From Mobilisporobacter senegalensis (GTDB lineage: Bacteria; Bacillota; Clostridia; Lachnospirales; Lachnospiraceae), in NCBI RefSeq assembly GCF_003752155.1, contig NZ_RJVG01000011.1:1-64000 (forward strand): a DNA stretch of 64,000 nucleotides. Reading direction: 5' to 3'. Both the position numbers and the translations under genes were made by a program. Positions within the stretch are counted from its first letter, which is position 1. Every line of letters starts with the position of its first letter. Below, in pieces: positions 44,046 through 53,128 of the stretch. The notes beneath the pieces are model-generated. The model was not told the DNA's origin. It saw only the letters and a list, made by a program, of their open reading frames with translations, and searched no databases.

Positions 44046-45734
44046 ATGCAATTAACCGGATCAGAAATAGTGATTGAATGTTTAAAAGAGCATGGAATAG
44101 ATACAGTATTTGGGTATCCTGGTGGTACGATCTTAAACATTTATGATGAATTATATAAACATAGTCATGAAATAACACATATCTTAACGTCTCATGAACA
44201 AGGTGCGGCTCACGCAGCAGATGGATATGCCAGAGCAACTGGAAAGGTGGGAGTCTGTTTTGCGACCTCAGGTCCAGGGGCAACTAACCTTGTAACTGGT
44301 ATTGCTACCGCATATATGGATTCAGTACCATTAGTAGCAATTACTGCCAATGTAGCGGTACCGCTGCTTGGGAGAGACAGCTTTCAGGAAATTGATATCG
44401 CAGGGGTAACAATGCCTATTACAAAACATAATTTTATCGTAAAAGATGTTGAAAAGCTGGCGGATACCATTCGCAGAGCATTTGTGATAGCAAAGACAGG
44501 AAGACCTGGTCCTGTATTAGTAGATATTACAAAAGATGTTACAGCAAATAAAGCAGAATATACAAAAAAAGAACCTAGTATTCCTAAAAGATCCACCAGT
44601 AAAATTTTAGACAGTGACATTGAAACAGCAGTAGAATTAATTAAATCAGCAAGAAGACCTTATATCTTTGTTGGTGGTGGAGCTGTTATTTCGGAAGCAG
44701 ATAAAGAATTAAAAGAATTTGTTTATAAAATCAATGCTCCCGTAGCAGACACACTTATGGGAAAAGGTGCTTTTGATGGAGAAGACCTGCTCTATACAGG
44801 AATGCTTGGTATGCATGGAACAAAAACTTCCAATCTTGGAGTTACAGAATGTGATTTATTGATTACCGTTGGTGCAAGATTTAGCGATCGGGTTGTAGGA
44901 AATCCTAAAATGTTTGCAAGAAAGGCAAAAGTTCTGCAAATTGATGTGGACCCGGCAGAAATTAATAAGAATATTTTAACTTATTCAAGCATAATAGGAG
45001 ACATAAGGGAAGTATTGCAAAGATTAAATGATAGATTAGAACAATTAGAGCATAAAGAATGGATTGATAGAATTGTGGAACTTAAGAATAAATATCCACT
45101 CCACTATAAACCATCTAAATTATGCGGACCTGAAATTGTAGAGAAGATATATGAAATAACCGAGGGAGATGCCATTATATCTACAGAAGTTGGCCAGCAT
45201 CAAATGTGGAGCGCCCAATTTTTCAGATATAAAAAACCTAGAACATTAATAACATCTGGTGGTCTTGGTACCATGGGATATGGTCTTGGAGCTTCGATAG
45301 GTGCTAAACTGGGTATGAAAGACAAGTTAGTTGTAAATATTGCTGGTGATGGTTGTTTTCGAATGAACATGAATGAGATAGCTACAGCAACCAGATATAA
45401 TATACCGATTATACAGGTGGTAATTAATAATCATGTATTAGGTATGGTTCGCCAGTGGCAGACTTTATTCTATGGAAAGCGTTATTCTAATACAGTATTA
45501 AATGATAAAGTAGATTTTGTGAAATTAGCAGAAGCAATGGGAGCCGTTGGAATACGAGTTACTACTATTGATGAATTTGAAGATGCATTCCGTAAAGCAA
45601 TTGATTTAAAAACACCAGTAGTAATCGACTGCCAGATTGATGAAGAAGATAAAGTTTGGCCAATGGTTGCCCCGGGTGCAGCAATCAGTGAAACCTTTAC
45701 AGCAGAAGATTTAGAAAAGAAAGAAGAAAACTAA
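44046..45734 (+). CDS. ilvB: Acetolactate synthase, large subunit
   Basis: The start at 44046 (MQLTGSEIVIECLKEHG) has AAAGAGG upstream; the frame is open from 44007. The 562-residue thiamine-diphosphate enzyme has the catalytic glutamate in TSHEQGAAHAADGYARATG, VGGGAVIS and the cofactor motif GDGCFRMNMNEIATATRYN. The C-terminus is complete. No small regulatory subunit (ilvN/ilvH) follows, nor is ilvC present; they must lie elsewhere if the pathway is complete. Confidence 0.95.
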   Translation: MQLTGSEIVIECLKEHGIDTVFGYPGGTILNIYDELYKHSHEITHILTSHEQGAAHAADGYARATGKVGVCFATSGPGATNLVTGIATAYMDSVPLVAITANVAVPLLGRDSFQEIDIAGVTMPITKHNFIVKDVEKLADTIRRAFVIAKTGRPGPVLVDITKDVTANKAEYTKKEPSIPKRSTSKILDSDIETAVELIKSARRPYIFVGGGAVISEADKELKEFVYKINAPVADTLMGKGAFDGEDLLYTGMLGMHGTKTSNLGVTECDLLITVGARFSDRVVGNPKMFARKAKVLQIDVDPAEINKNILTYSSIIGDIREVLQRLNDRLEQLEHKEWIDRIVELKNKYPLHYKPSKLCGPEIVEKIYEITEGDAIISTEVGQHQMWSAQFFRYKKPRTLITSGGLGTMGYGLGASIGAKLGMKDKLVVNIAGDGCFRMNMNEIATATRYNIPIIQVVINNHVLGMVRQWQTLFYGKRYSNTVLNDKVDFVKLAEAMGAVGIRVTTIDEFEDAFRKAIDLKTPVVIDCQIDEEDKVWPMVAPGAAISETFTAEDLEKKEEN

Positions 45735-45778
45735 TCCATAATGTAAAATAATAGAAAATATTGTAATTTGAAGGAGTA

Positions 45779-45858
45779 TTGACTAAAATTTAACTTTGCT
45801 TTATAATATTAACCAATTAAAGTGTTCATGAGTTAAAATACATTCATGAGTTAAAATA
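45779..45858 (+). promoter_or_regulatory. serC promoter with tandem direct repeat in the leader
   Basis: TTGACT (45779-45784), 17 bases, TATAAT (45802-45807). In the leader TTCATGAGTTAAAATA occurs twice (45825-45840 and 45843-45858) with an 18-base period, ending two bases before AAGGAGG. Possible repressor or RNA-binding site. Confidence 0.65.
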
Positions 45859-45875
45859 TTAAGGAGGATTTTCAA

Positions 45876-46958
45876 GTGGGTCGTATTTATAATTTTTCAG
45901 CAGGTCCAGCTGTGCTACCTGAAGAAGTACTAAAAGAAGCAGCAGAAGAAATGTTAGACTATAAGGGAACTGGAATGTCAGTAATGGAGATGAGTCACAG
46001 ATCGAAAGCATATGAGACCATTATTGGAGAAGCAGAACAAGACTTAAGAGATTTAATGAATATTCCCGACAATTATAAAGTATTATTCCTTCAAGGTGGT
46101 GCTTCCCAGCAATTTGCGATGATTCCTATGAATCTCATGAAGAACAAAGTAGCAGATTATATCATTACAGGTCAATGGGCTAAGAAAGCATATCAAGAAG
46201 CAGCTATCTATGGGAAAGCAAATGCAATCGCATCTTCTGCAGATAAAACTTTTTCATATATTCCGGATTGTTCGGATCTGCCGATCAGTGAAGATGCAGA
46301 TTATGTATACATATGTGAGAATAATACAATTTACGGTACAAAATTTAAAAAATTACCAAATACAAAAGGCAAAACTTTAGTAGCTGATGTGTCTTCTTGT
46401 TTTCTTTCTGAACCAGTAGATGTAACAAAATATGGAGTAATCTATGGTGGTGTTCAAAAGAATATTGGACCGGCAGGAGTTGTTATTGTAATAATCCGTG
46501 AGGATCTGATCACAGAAGATACTCTTCCTGGTACGCCGACCATGTTAAAATATAAGATACATGATGATAATAAATCACTTTATAATACACCACCAGCATA
46601 TGGAATTTATGTTTGCGGCAAGGTATTTAAATGGATCAAGAAGATGGGTGGACTTGAAGTGATGAAAGAAAGAAATGAAAAGAAGGCAAAAGTTCTTTAT
46701 GATTTCTTAGATCAAAGTACTATGTTTAAAGGTACCGTTGCGAAAGAAGACCGTTCCTTAATGAATGTTCCATTTGTAACCGGTGATGCTGAATTAGACG
46801 CTAAATTTGTAAAAGAAGCAAAGGCGGCAGGCTTTGAAAATCTGAAAGGCCATAGATCTGTTGGCGGTATGAGAGCAAGTATTTATAATGCAATGCCTTA
46901 TGAAGGTGTAGTAAAACTTGTTGAGTTTATGAAAAAATTTGAGGAAGAGAATAAATAG
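45876..46958 (+). CDS. serC: Phosphoserine aminotransferase
   Basis: The start is GTG at 45876, with AAGGAGG eight bases upstream. The 360-residue PLP enzyme converts 3-phosphohydroxypyruvate to phosphoserine. It begins GRIYNFSAGPAVLPEEVL, has the PLP lysine in GGVQKNIGPAG, and GGASQQFAMIPMNL. serA follows after 13 bases; together they give two of the three serine-synthesis steps. Confidence 0.97.
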   Translation: MGRIYNFSAGPAVLPEEVLKEAAEEMLDYKGTGMSVMEMSHRSKAYETIIGEAEQDLRDLMNIPDNYKVLFLQGGASQQFAMIPMNLMKNKVADYIITGQWAKKAYQEAAIYGKANAIASSADKTFSYIPDCSDLPISEDADYVYICENNTIYGTKFKKLPNTKGKTLVADVSSCFLSEPVDVTKYGVIYGGVQKNIGPAGVVIVIIREDLITEDTLPGTPTMLKYKIHDDNKSLYNTPPAYGIYVCGKVFKWIKKMGGLEVMKERNEKKAKVLYDFLDQSTMFKGTVAKEDRSLMNVPFVTGDAELDAKFVKEAKAAGFENLKGHRSVGGMRASIYNAMPYEGVVKLVEFMKKFEEENK

Positions 46959-46971
46959 AAGAGGTGTTATT

Positions 46972-48135
46972 ATGGTAAAAGTAAATTGCTTGAATCCTAT
47001 AGCAGCGGTAGGAATGGATTTATTCTCTGCTGATTATGCTAAGACAGAAAATATGCAGGAGGCAGATGCTGTTTTAGTTCGAAGTGCTGCAATGCATGAT
47101 TTGGAATTACCTGAGAATTTAAAAGCGATAGCAAGAGCTGGTGCAGGTGTGAATAATATTCCATTAGACAAATGTGCAGGGAAAGGTATTGTTGTATTTA
47201 ATACACCAGGTGCCAATGCCAACGGTGTAAAAGAATTAGCAATTGCCGGACTTTTGCTTGCTTCCAGAGATATTGTGGGTGGTATTAACTGGGTTGCTGA
47301 GAATAAAGCAGATGAGAATATTGCTAAAAATGTTGAAAAGGCAAAATCAAAATTTGCCGGTAGAGAAATTATGGGTAAAAAATTAGGTGTCATTGGGTTA
47401 GGTGCAATCGGGGTATTGGTTGCCAATGCCGCCAATCGTCTGGGAATGAAAGTATATGGCTGTGACCCTTATATTTCAGTGGATCATGCCTGGAATTTAT
47501 CCAGAGATATCATCCATGTAAAAACCAACGATGAGATCTATAAAGAATGTGATTATATAACAGTTCACGTACCTTTACTTGATGAAACAAAACATATGAT
47601 TAATACAGAAACGATCAGTAAGATGAAAGATGGAGTGGTAATTCTTAACTTTGCAAGAGATTTACTTGTAAATGAAGATGATATGGGCGAAGCTCTTAAA
47701 TCAGGTAAAGTGGCAAGATATGTAACAGATTTTCCGAATGCAAAGACTGCAAATATGGAGGGTGTCATTGCGATTCCACATCTTGGAGCATCCACGGAAG
47801 AATCAGAAGATAATTGTGCAGTTATGGCTGTAAAGCAAATCATGGATTATATTGAGAATGGTAATATTAGAAATTCTGTAAACTATCCAAGCTGTAATGC
47901 AGGAATCTGTGAATCTGCTGGCAGAATTGCAATTAATCACAGAAATATCCGCAATATGCTTAGTCAGTTTACATCTGTATTCTCAGGAGAGAATATTAAT
48001 ATTGCCAATATGATTAATAAAAGTAAAGGTGAATATGCATATTCCATCTTTGATATAGAAATACCTTCTACTGAGGAACTTGTGAATAAACTCGCAAGTA
48101 TTGATGGAGTGCTGAAGGTAAGAATTATCAAATAA
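46972..48135 (+). CDS. serA: D-3-phosphoglycerate dehydrogenase
   Basis: The start at 46972 (MVKVNCLNPIA) has AGAGGTG upstream. The 387-residue enzyme has the NAD-binding GLGAIGVLVANAA and catalytic regions GAGVNNIPLDKCAGKGI and PHLGASTEESEDNCA, plus a C-terminal ACT-type domain (about 320-387) for serine feedback. It is the short Firmicute form without an intervening domain. In an operon with serC; serB is not seen. Confidence 0.95.
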   Translation: MVKVNCLNPIAAVGMDLFSADYAKTENMQEADAVLVRSAAMHDLELPENLKAIARAGAGVNNIPLDKCAGKGIVVFNTPGANANGVKELAIAGLLLASRDIVGGINWVAENKADENIAKNVEKAKSKFAGREIMGKKLGVIGLGAIGVLVANAANRLGMKVYGCDPYISVDHAWNLSRDIIHVKTNDEIYKECDYITVHVPLLDETKHMINTETISKMKDGVVILNFARDLLVNEDDMGEALKSGKVARYVTDFPNAKTANMEGVIAIPHLGASTEESEDNCAVMAVKQIMDYIENGNIRNSVNYPSCNAGICESAGRIAINHRNIRNMLSQFTSVFSGENINIANMINKSKGEYAYSIFDIEIPSTEELVNKLASIDGVLKVRIIK

Positions 48136-48161
48136 AACTTAATTTAGGATATGATATGGCA

Positions 48162-48207
48162 TACGGTGTTAGAGAAACATTATATTTAATGAGTCTCTGA
48201 CACCGTA
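48162..48207 (+). terminator. Hairpin terminator after serA
   Basis: TACGGTGTTAGAGA pairs with TCTCTGACACCGTA (one mismatch) around an 18-base loop; followed by AATTTATTTATT, a weak T-tract. Confidence 0.7.
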
Positions 48208-48330
48208 ATTTATTTATTGTCTCCATATAACATAAATTATGCAATTATAAAAAATGAACAAATAGAAATATAATATTTAGTGAAATATAAACAGTTTTGC
48301 TATTCAAAGCTAAGTTGTATGATATAAGTA

Positions 48331-48387
48331 TTGACAAACCTGGATAGCATGATATAATAAAAACTGTTATATACATACGAGTTTATA
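48331..48387 (+). promoter_or_regulatory. Promoter and candidate operator of the LacI-type gene
   Basis: TTGACA (48331-48336), 16 bases, TATAAT (48353-48358). Just downstream TACATACGAGT (48372-48382) is part of a site that recurs before the ABC operon (49553-49563). Position at the transcription start fits autorepression. Confidence 0.6.
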
Positions 48388-48406
48388 AGCGAGGGAATTG
48401 TACATA

Positions 48407-49426
48407 ATGACTAATAATAAAAGAGTGACAAGAGCCGACGTAGCGAAGTATGCAGATGTTAGTGAAACTATAGTATCTTATGTGATTAATAACAACCGGT
48501 ATGTTGATAAGAACAAAAGAGAACGAGTGGAAGAAGCAATAAGAGTATTGAATTATCGACCTAATAATGTGGCCAGAGCCTTAAAAGGCAAGCAAAGTAA
48601 TCAGATTATATTTATAGCAGATCAAATTACCAACGAATATTTCAGCCGTATTGTTAGTGAGATGGACAAATTTGCATATAATAAAGGATATTTAATATCT
48701 TTATGTGCCAATAGAAATACCCAAGAGTTTGTGTCACAGGTAATTAGCCGTCAATATGATGGAATTATTATAAGCTCAATAAGCTTTCCAGAAGAATATG
48801 TGAAGCAATTTGCGGATGCTAATATCCCATTGGTGCTCTTTATGAATCGAAGATATCATAACCTGCCCAAGAATGTAGGAATTATTGACTCAGGATTATA
48901 CAGTGGGGCAAGAGATTGTGTTAAGTATCTGGTGGCGAAAGGCAGAAAGCACATTCTGTATTTAGATAGAATTAGTTCTAAAGGAACTATAAGTACAATG
49001 GATGATTTAAGATTGAGCGGATTTGTAGATCAGATGGGTGAGAGTAAATTAGATTTTACGAAAGAGCAGATTATTGCTGGTTGTTACTCAGAAGAACAGG
49101 TAGAAAGAGAAATCATAAAAAGAATCCAAAACGGGCTTAAAGTAGACGGCATTTTTGGAAGAAATGATATGTTAGCCTGTGTCGCCATGTCTGCTGTAAA
49201 GAAGTTAAATTTAAAAGTACCAGAAGACATATCAGTAATTGGATTTGATAACTCGTCCATAAGCAGGTTCTGCAGTCCTAAATTAACCACTATGGAAATG
49301 CAGCGGGAAGAAATTAGTAAAGCAGCAATTGATATGCTCCAAATGATTATTGATGGAAAAGACGGTGAGCTGAAAGCCGCGTTTAAAACGAATCTAATCC
49401 GTAGAGAAAGTACTTGTGATATTTAA
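48407..49426 (+). CDS. LacI-family transcriptional regulator
   Basis: ATG at 48407 is chosen over a TTG at 48398 that is too close to the ribosome site GCGAGGG. The 339-residue protein has an N-terminal LacI helix-turn-helix (TRADVAKYADVSETIVSYVI) and hinge (NYRPNNVARALKG), then a periplasmic-binding-like sugar domain (NDMLACVAMSAV, ISVIGFDNSSIS). It is the probable regulator of the ABC/aldolase/isomerase cluster that follows in the same direction. Confidence 0.93.
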   Translation: MTNNKRVTRADVAKYADVSETIVSYVINNNRYVDKNKRERVEEAIRVLNYRPNNVARALKGKQSNQIIFIADQITNEYFSRIVSEMDKFAYNKGYLISLCANRNTQEFVSQVISRQYDGIIISSISFPEEYVKQFADANIPLVLFMNRRYHNLPKNVGIIDSGLYSGARDCVKYLVAKGRKHILYLDRISSKGTISTMDDLRLSGFVDQMGESKLDFTKEQIIAGCYSEEQVEREIIKRIQNGLKVDGIFGRNDMLACVAMSAVKKLNLKVPEDISVIGFDNSSISRFCSPKLTTMEMQREEISKAAIDMLQMIIDGKDGELKAAFKTNLIRRESTCDI

Positions 49427-49472
49427 ATGTTTAATGAACGAATTGATGGGAATCATTATTTTAGATGAGGCA

Positions 49473-49540
49473 GATTTGTTCTGAATCGGGGCAAATCTGT
49501 TACTCAAAAGGTAGATTTTATTAGATAATAAAATCTTTTT
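49473..49540 (+). terminator. Two hairpins ending the lacI-type gene
   Basis: CAGATTTG/CAAATCTG (around 49471-49499), then AGATTTTATT (49513-49522) with AATAAAATCT (49527-49536) followed by TTTT. The second is the actual terminator. Confidence 0.75.
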
Positions 49541-49552
49541 AAATGAGAAGTG

Positions 49553-49755
49553 TACATACGAGTGTATGCTTCCAAAATATAGTAAGATTTTAGAGAATTT
49601 TTTAAATTTAAGTGAGAAAGTTATACTTATAAGAAATAACAATTTATTTATATTTATCGAATGGCTTCCAGCTGTAACATTTCCTGAATTAAGTTTCGCC
49701 TGATAATATATGACATCATGGGAAAGCATAAATATGTGATTGTTATCCTTATAAG
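49553..49755 (+). promoter_or_regulatory. Candidate operators before the ABC operon
   Basis: CATACGAGTGTATG (49555-49568) is a palindrome with 5-base arms and shares TACATACGAGT with the lacI-gene site. GTTATACTTATAAG (49620-49633) and GTTATCCTTATAAG (49742-49755) match in 13 of 14 bases; the second lies 35 bases before the start codon. No convincing -35/-10 was found in this 360-base gap, so the promoter may need an activator. Confidence 0.5.
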
Positions 49756-49790
49756 TAACTTAATAAATTTACAAAAAGGAGAGGATTAAA

Positions 49791-51155
49791 ATGAGTAAAA
49801 TGAAAAAGGTATTAGCATTATTGTTAATCGTTGTATTAACAGTATCATTGGGGGCCTGTAAAAGCTCTAAAAAAGAAGAACCTAAAGCAGATGTAACAAC
49901 GGAGGATGGAGAGCCAGCAGGTGAAGAAGTATCAGAATCAGATGGTGAATATGAATTTACAGAACCAGTTACTATAAAATTTGCTAATTATGCAGTTTTA
50001 GAGGCAGGTTATGATAAATTCTGGGAAGATGTAAAAAAAGGTTTTGAAGAAAAATATCCAAATATCAAAATTGAATATATGACAGCAGAATATGGACAAA
50101 TGCTTACACAAGTTGTTACCTGGGCCGGCGGCGGAGAAATTGTTGATCTGGTACTTGGTGAGATTCCCTGGATACCAACCCTTGCAGATGCAGGTCTTGC
50201 AGTTCCGGTAACAGATGCATTCTCAGAAGATTATTTATCACAGATATATCCTTCTATGTTGGAAGCTACGAATGTAGATGGAGTTCCTTATGGAATACCA
50301 ATGTATGCATCACCATTTGTAATGTTTTATAACAAGGACTTATTTGAACAAGCAGGCTTAGATCCCAATGCTCCACCAACAACAGTAGCAGAAATGATGG
50401 AAGTTGCACCAAAGCTTGCAGCTTTAAAAACAGCAGACGGAAATCCGGTTTATCCTTTTGGTATGACAACAGGTTCAGTATCCGTATCCGGTTCCTGCCT
50501 GACTTCTTTAATATATGGTTTTGGCGGCTCTGTACTTGATGCAGATGGCAATCTGGATGTAGATAATGACGGATTTAAACAGACATTTGAATTCATAAAA
50601 GAATTAGATGATAAAGGATATAATCCTCAGGTTAGTAAATTAAAAGATTTAAGAAATTTATTTGCACTCGGTCAACTTGGTATGTACTATGATACATCCT
50701 GGGGATTTAATGGAGTAAATTCTATTAATTCTACTGCAAAAGAATTTATAGCTTCTGCTGCACCTTTATCCGGCGGAGCAGGCAAAGGAGAAAGTTTAAT
50801 TCAAGCTCATACATTTATGATGGCAAACAATGGTGAAGCTCAGGTTGAAGCAACAAAATTATTAATTAAATATATCCTTACAGAAAAAGTATTAGCTCCA
50901 TATCTACAAAATGTTGCACCAGGTTATCCTTCTATGAGCGCATTAAGTGAAATACCTGCAATTACAGAATCACCAGTACTTTCAGGGGCATTAAGTTCAT
51001 TGAATACTGCAAAAGGAATTGCTAATATTCCAGCAATAAATGACTTTAATATTGAACTTACATCATTAGCTCAAGCTGTTACGGTAGATAATAAAGATAT
51101 AGATACTGCAATAAATGACTTTAAAACTTCAGCAGGAAGTATTTTGGGAAATTAA
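49791..51155 (+). CDS. Sugar ABC transporter substrate-binding lipoprotein
   Basis: A 454-residue family-1 solute-binding protein. It has a lipoprotein signal (residues 1-22, lipobox LGAC), then an acidic linker (about 27-58) and a fold with GGGEIVDLVLGEIPWIP and PYGIPMYASPFVMFYNKDLF. It captures a sugar outside the cell for the two permeases that follow. AAAAAGGAGAGG lies upstream. The ATPase is not in the window; a shared MsmK-like ATPase elsewhere is likely. Confidence 0.93.
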   Translation: MSKMKKVLALLLIVVLTVSLGACKSSKKEEPKADVTTEDGEPAGEEVSESDGEYEFTEPVTIKFANYAVLEAGYDKFWEDVKKGFEEKYPNIKIEYMTAEYGQMLTQVVTWAGGGEIVDLVLGEIPWIPTLADAGLAVPVTDAFSEDYLSQIYPSMLEATNVDGVPYGIPMYASPFVMFYNKDLFEQAGLDPNAPPTTVAEMMEVAPKLAALKTADGNPVYPFGMTTGSVSVSGSCLTSLIYGFGGSVLDADGNLDVDNDGFKQTFEFIKELDDKGYNPQVSKLKDLRNLFALGQLGMYYDTSWGFNGVNSINSTAKEFIASAAPLSGGAGKGESLIQAHTFMMANNGEAQVEATKLLIKYILTEKVLAPYLQNVAPGYPSMSALSEIPAITESPVLSGALSSLNTAKGIANIPAINDFNIELTSLAQAVTVDNKDIDTAINDFKTSAGSILGN

Positions 51156-51166
51156 CAAAAAATAAA

Positions 51167-51193
51167 CTGGCAGGGGAAGTATTCCTCTGCCAG
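51167..51193 (+). other. Stable hairpin between binding-protein and permease genes
   Basis: CTGGCAG-GGAA pairs with TTCC-CTGCCAG around GTA. There is no T-run. Such stems in binding-protein operons usually protect the upstream mRNA, giving more binding protein than permease. Confidence 0.65.
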
Positions 51194-51281
51194 ACTAAAA
51201 CAAAGACTAATCTAGATTGCACATAGGATTTATGGAGAAGAAAGATATGAATAAGAATGAGAATAGAAAGGGGAACTTATA

Positions 51282-52232
51282 ATGCAAATCAAGTCAGGAT
51301 CACTGGATTCCCGTAAGACAAAAGGTGGGCCATTAATCAAAAAAACTACGAAAGATAAATTATTTGCCCTGGCATTACTTACCCCAAGTATCATAGTTAC
51401 AGTTATGTTTATATTAGTACCGGTATTTGATTCCGTTATAAAAAGTTTTCAAAATTATAAAATTAAAAATATTATCGCTAAAATACCTGGCGAGTGGAAT
51501 AATTTTGACAATTATGTAAAGTTATTTTCAAATAATAAACTCTTACCTTCAATTCAACTGACATTAATATTTGTTGGAGGAGTAGTTTTATCCCAGTTTA
51601 TTCTTGGAATGGCAATGGCTTTAGTTTTAAACTCAAACTTGAAAGGGGCAAGGTTCATTCGAAGCGTCATGATGGCTCCCTGGATTGTGCCAACAATTAT
51701 ATCTGGTCTTATATGGATGTGGATATATCAACCACAATATGGGTTGTTAAAATATGTAGTAAATATATTTAGTTTTGGTAATGTATCAGATTTTGCAATG
51801 TTAAATAATCCAGCTACGGCTCTTTTAGGAATTGCAATTGCGGCCCTTTGGAAACAGATTCCTCTTACGGCACTTTTACTCGTATCAGGACTGGCAAATG
51901 TGCCAGAAGAAACCATGGAAGCTGCAACTGTAGATGGTGCGAATGCAGTGGATCGATTCTTTCATATTACGATACCATATATGAAAAGCGTTATTAAAGT
52001 TACTGCATCAATGGCTATTATTGAGAACTTTAAACAATTCCCTCTTATTTGGACGATGACGGGCGGAGGCCCTAACAATTCAACAAGTACATTAGCAATT
52101 TTAAGTTACAGGGAAGCATTTGTATCAAATAATCTTGGTTCGGGAGCAGCAGTGACTACTGTCTGGATGCTGCTGATGATTGTAGTTGTTGTACTGTTCA
52201 ATTTTGTCTTTAAAGATACAAATGTAGATTAG
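51282..52232 (+). CDS. Sugar ABC transporter permease (MalF type)
   Basis: A 316-residue membrane protein with six predicted helices and the cytoplasmic EAA loop (EETMEAATVDGANAVDRFFH) that contacts the ATPase. It starts with a hydrophilic 25-residue tail. A ribosome site AAAGGGGAAC lies upstream. The partner permease follows after 14 bases. Confidence 0.93.
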   Translation: MQIKSGSLDSRKTKGGPLIKKTTKDKLFALALLTPSIIVTVMFILVPVFDSVIKSFQNYKIKNIIAKIPGEWNNFDNYVKLFSNNKLLPSIQLTLIFVGGVVLSQFILGMAMALVLNSNLKGARFIRSVMMAPWIVPTIISGLIWMWIYQPQYGLLKYVVNIFSFGNVSDFAMLNNPATALLGIAIAALWKQIPLTALLLVSGLANVPEETMEAATVDGANAVDRFFHITIPYMKSVIKVTASMAIIENFKQFPLIWTMTGGGPNNSTSTLAILSYREAFVSNNLGSGAAVTTVWMLLMIVVVVLFNFVFKDTNVD

Positions 52233-52246
52233 GAGGGATAATACAT

Positions 52247-53086
52247 ATGAAAAAGAAACAGATTATTTTTGGTACCATTCGCTATCTGGTGGTTGCATTG
52301 ATTTTATTATTTCTCTTATTCCCATTATATTGGGTTTTAATAACATCTTTTAAAGAAAATATGGAGGCATATAAATTCCCGCCTACATTCTTTCCTCAAT
52401 TACCAACAGCAAAAGCATATATTAAGTTATTTACAGAAGATCAGAATTTCTTTCGTTATTATATAAATAATTTTATTGTATCTGGAGCATGTGCTATATT
52501 AACTACTTTTATGGCCATTATATCAGGATATGCCCTGTCAAGATTTCATTTTAAGTGGAATAAGTGGGTTGTAGCAGCATTTACTTCAGCACAGATGTTT
52601 CCAATTGTAAGTCGTATGATTTCATTGTATGGACTTATGGGAAAGATGAATTTGATTAATACACAGCAAGGGTTAGTTTTGGCATTGACTGCTGCAATGA
52701 TTCCATTTTCCACTATGCTCATGGCCAGCTTCTTTGACAGTATACCAGAAGTTCTGGAAGAGGCAGCCTTTATTGATGGTGCAGGTAGATTTAAAATTTT
52801 ATTTTCTGTAATTATGCCATTGGTAAAACCAGGTATTGTTGCAGTTGGAATCTATTCTTTATTAATGACATGGGATGATTACCTTCATGCAAGCACGCTA
52901 ATTCAAACAGACTCCCTTCGTACACTTTCGGTAGGTGTTTCAGTCAGGTATTTAGGAGAATTATCTTATGATTGGTCACTTGTTAATACAATTTCAGTAA
53001 TTGGAGTTATTCCAATGTTACTTCTATTCTTTTTCTTTCAGAAGCATCTTGTGAAAGGACTTGTGCAGGGAGCAGTAAAAGGATAA
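52247..53086 (+). CDS. Sugar ABC transporter permease (MalG type)
   Basis: A 279-residue protein with six predicted helices and the EAA loop EEAAFIDGAGRFKILFSVI. It begins with the typical LLFPLYWVLITSFK. GGAGGG lies upstream. It forms the channel with the preceding permease. Confidence 0.93.
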   Translation: MKKKQIIFGTIRYLVVALILLFLLFPLYWVLITSFKENMEAYKFPPTFFPQLPTAKAYIKLFTEDQNFFRYYINNFIVSGACAILTTFMAIISGYALSRFHFKWNKWVVAAFTSAQMFPIVSRMISLYGLMGKMNLINTQQGLVLALTAAMIPFSTMLMASFFDSIPEVLEEAAFIDGAGRFKILFSVIMPLVKPGIVAVGIYSLLMTWDDYLHASTLIQTDSLRTLSVGVSVRYLGELSYDWSLVNTISVIGVIPMLLLFFFFQKHLVKGLVQGAVKG

Positions 53087-53128
53087 GTAAAATTGACTAA
53101 AATATGAATGAAGAAAGAAGGACATAAA

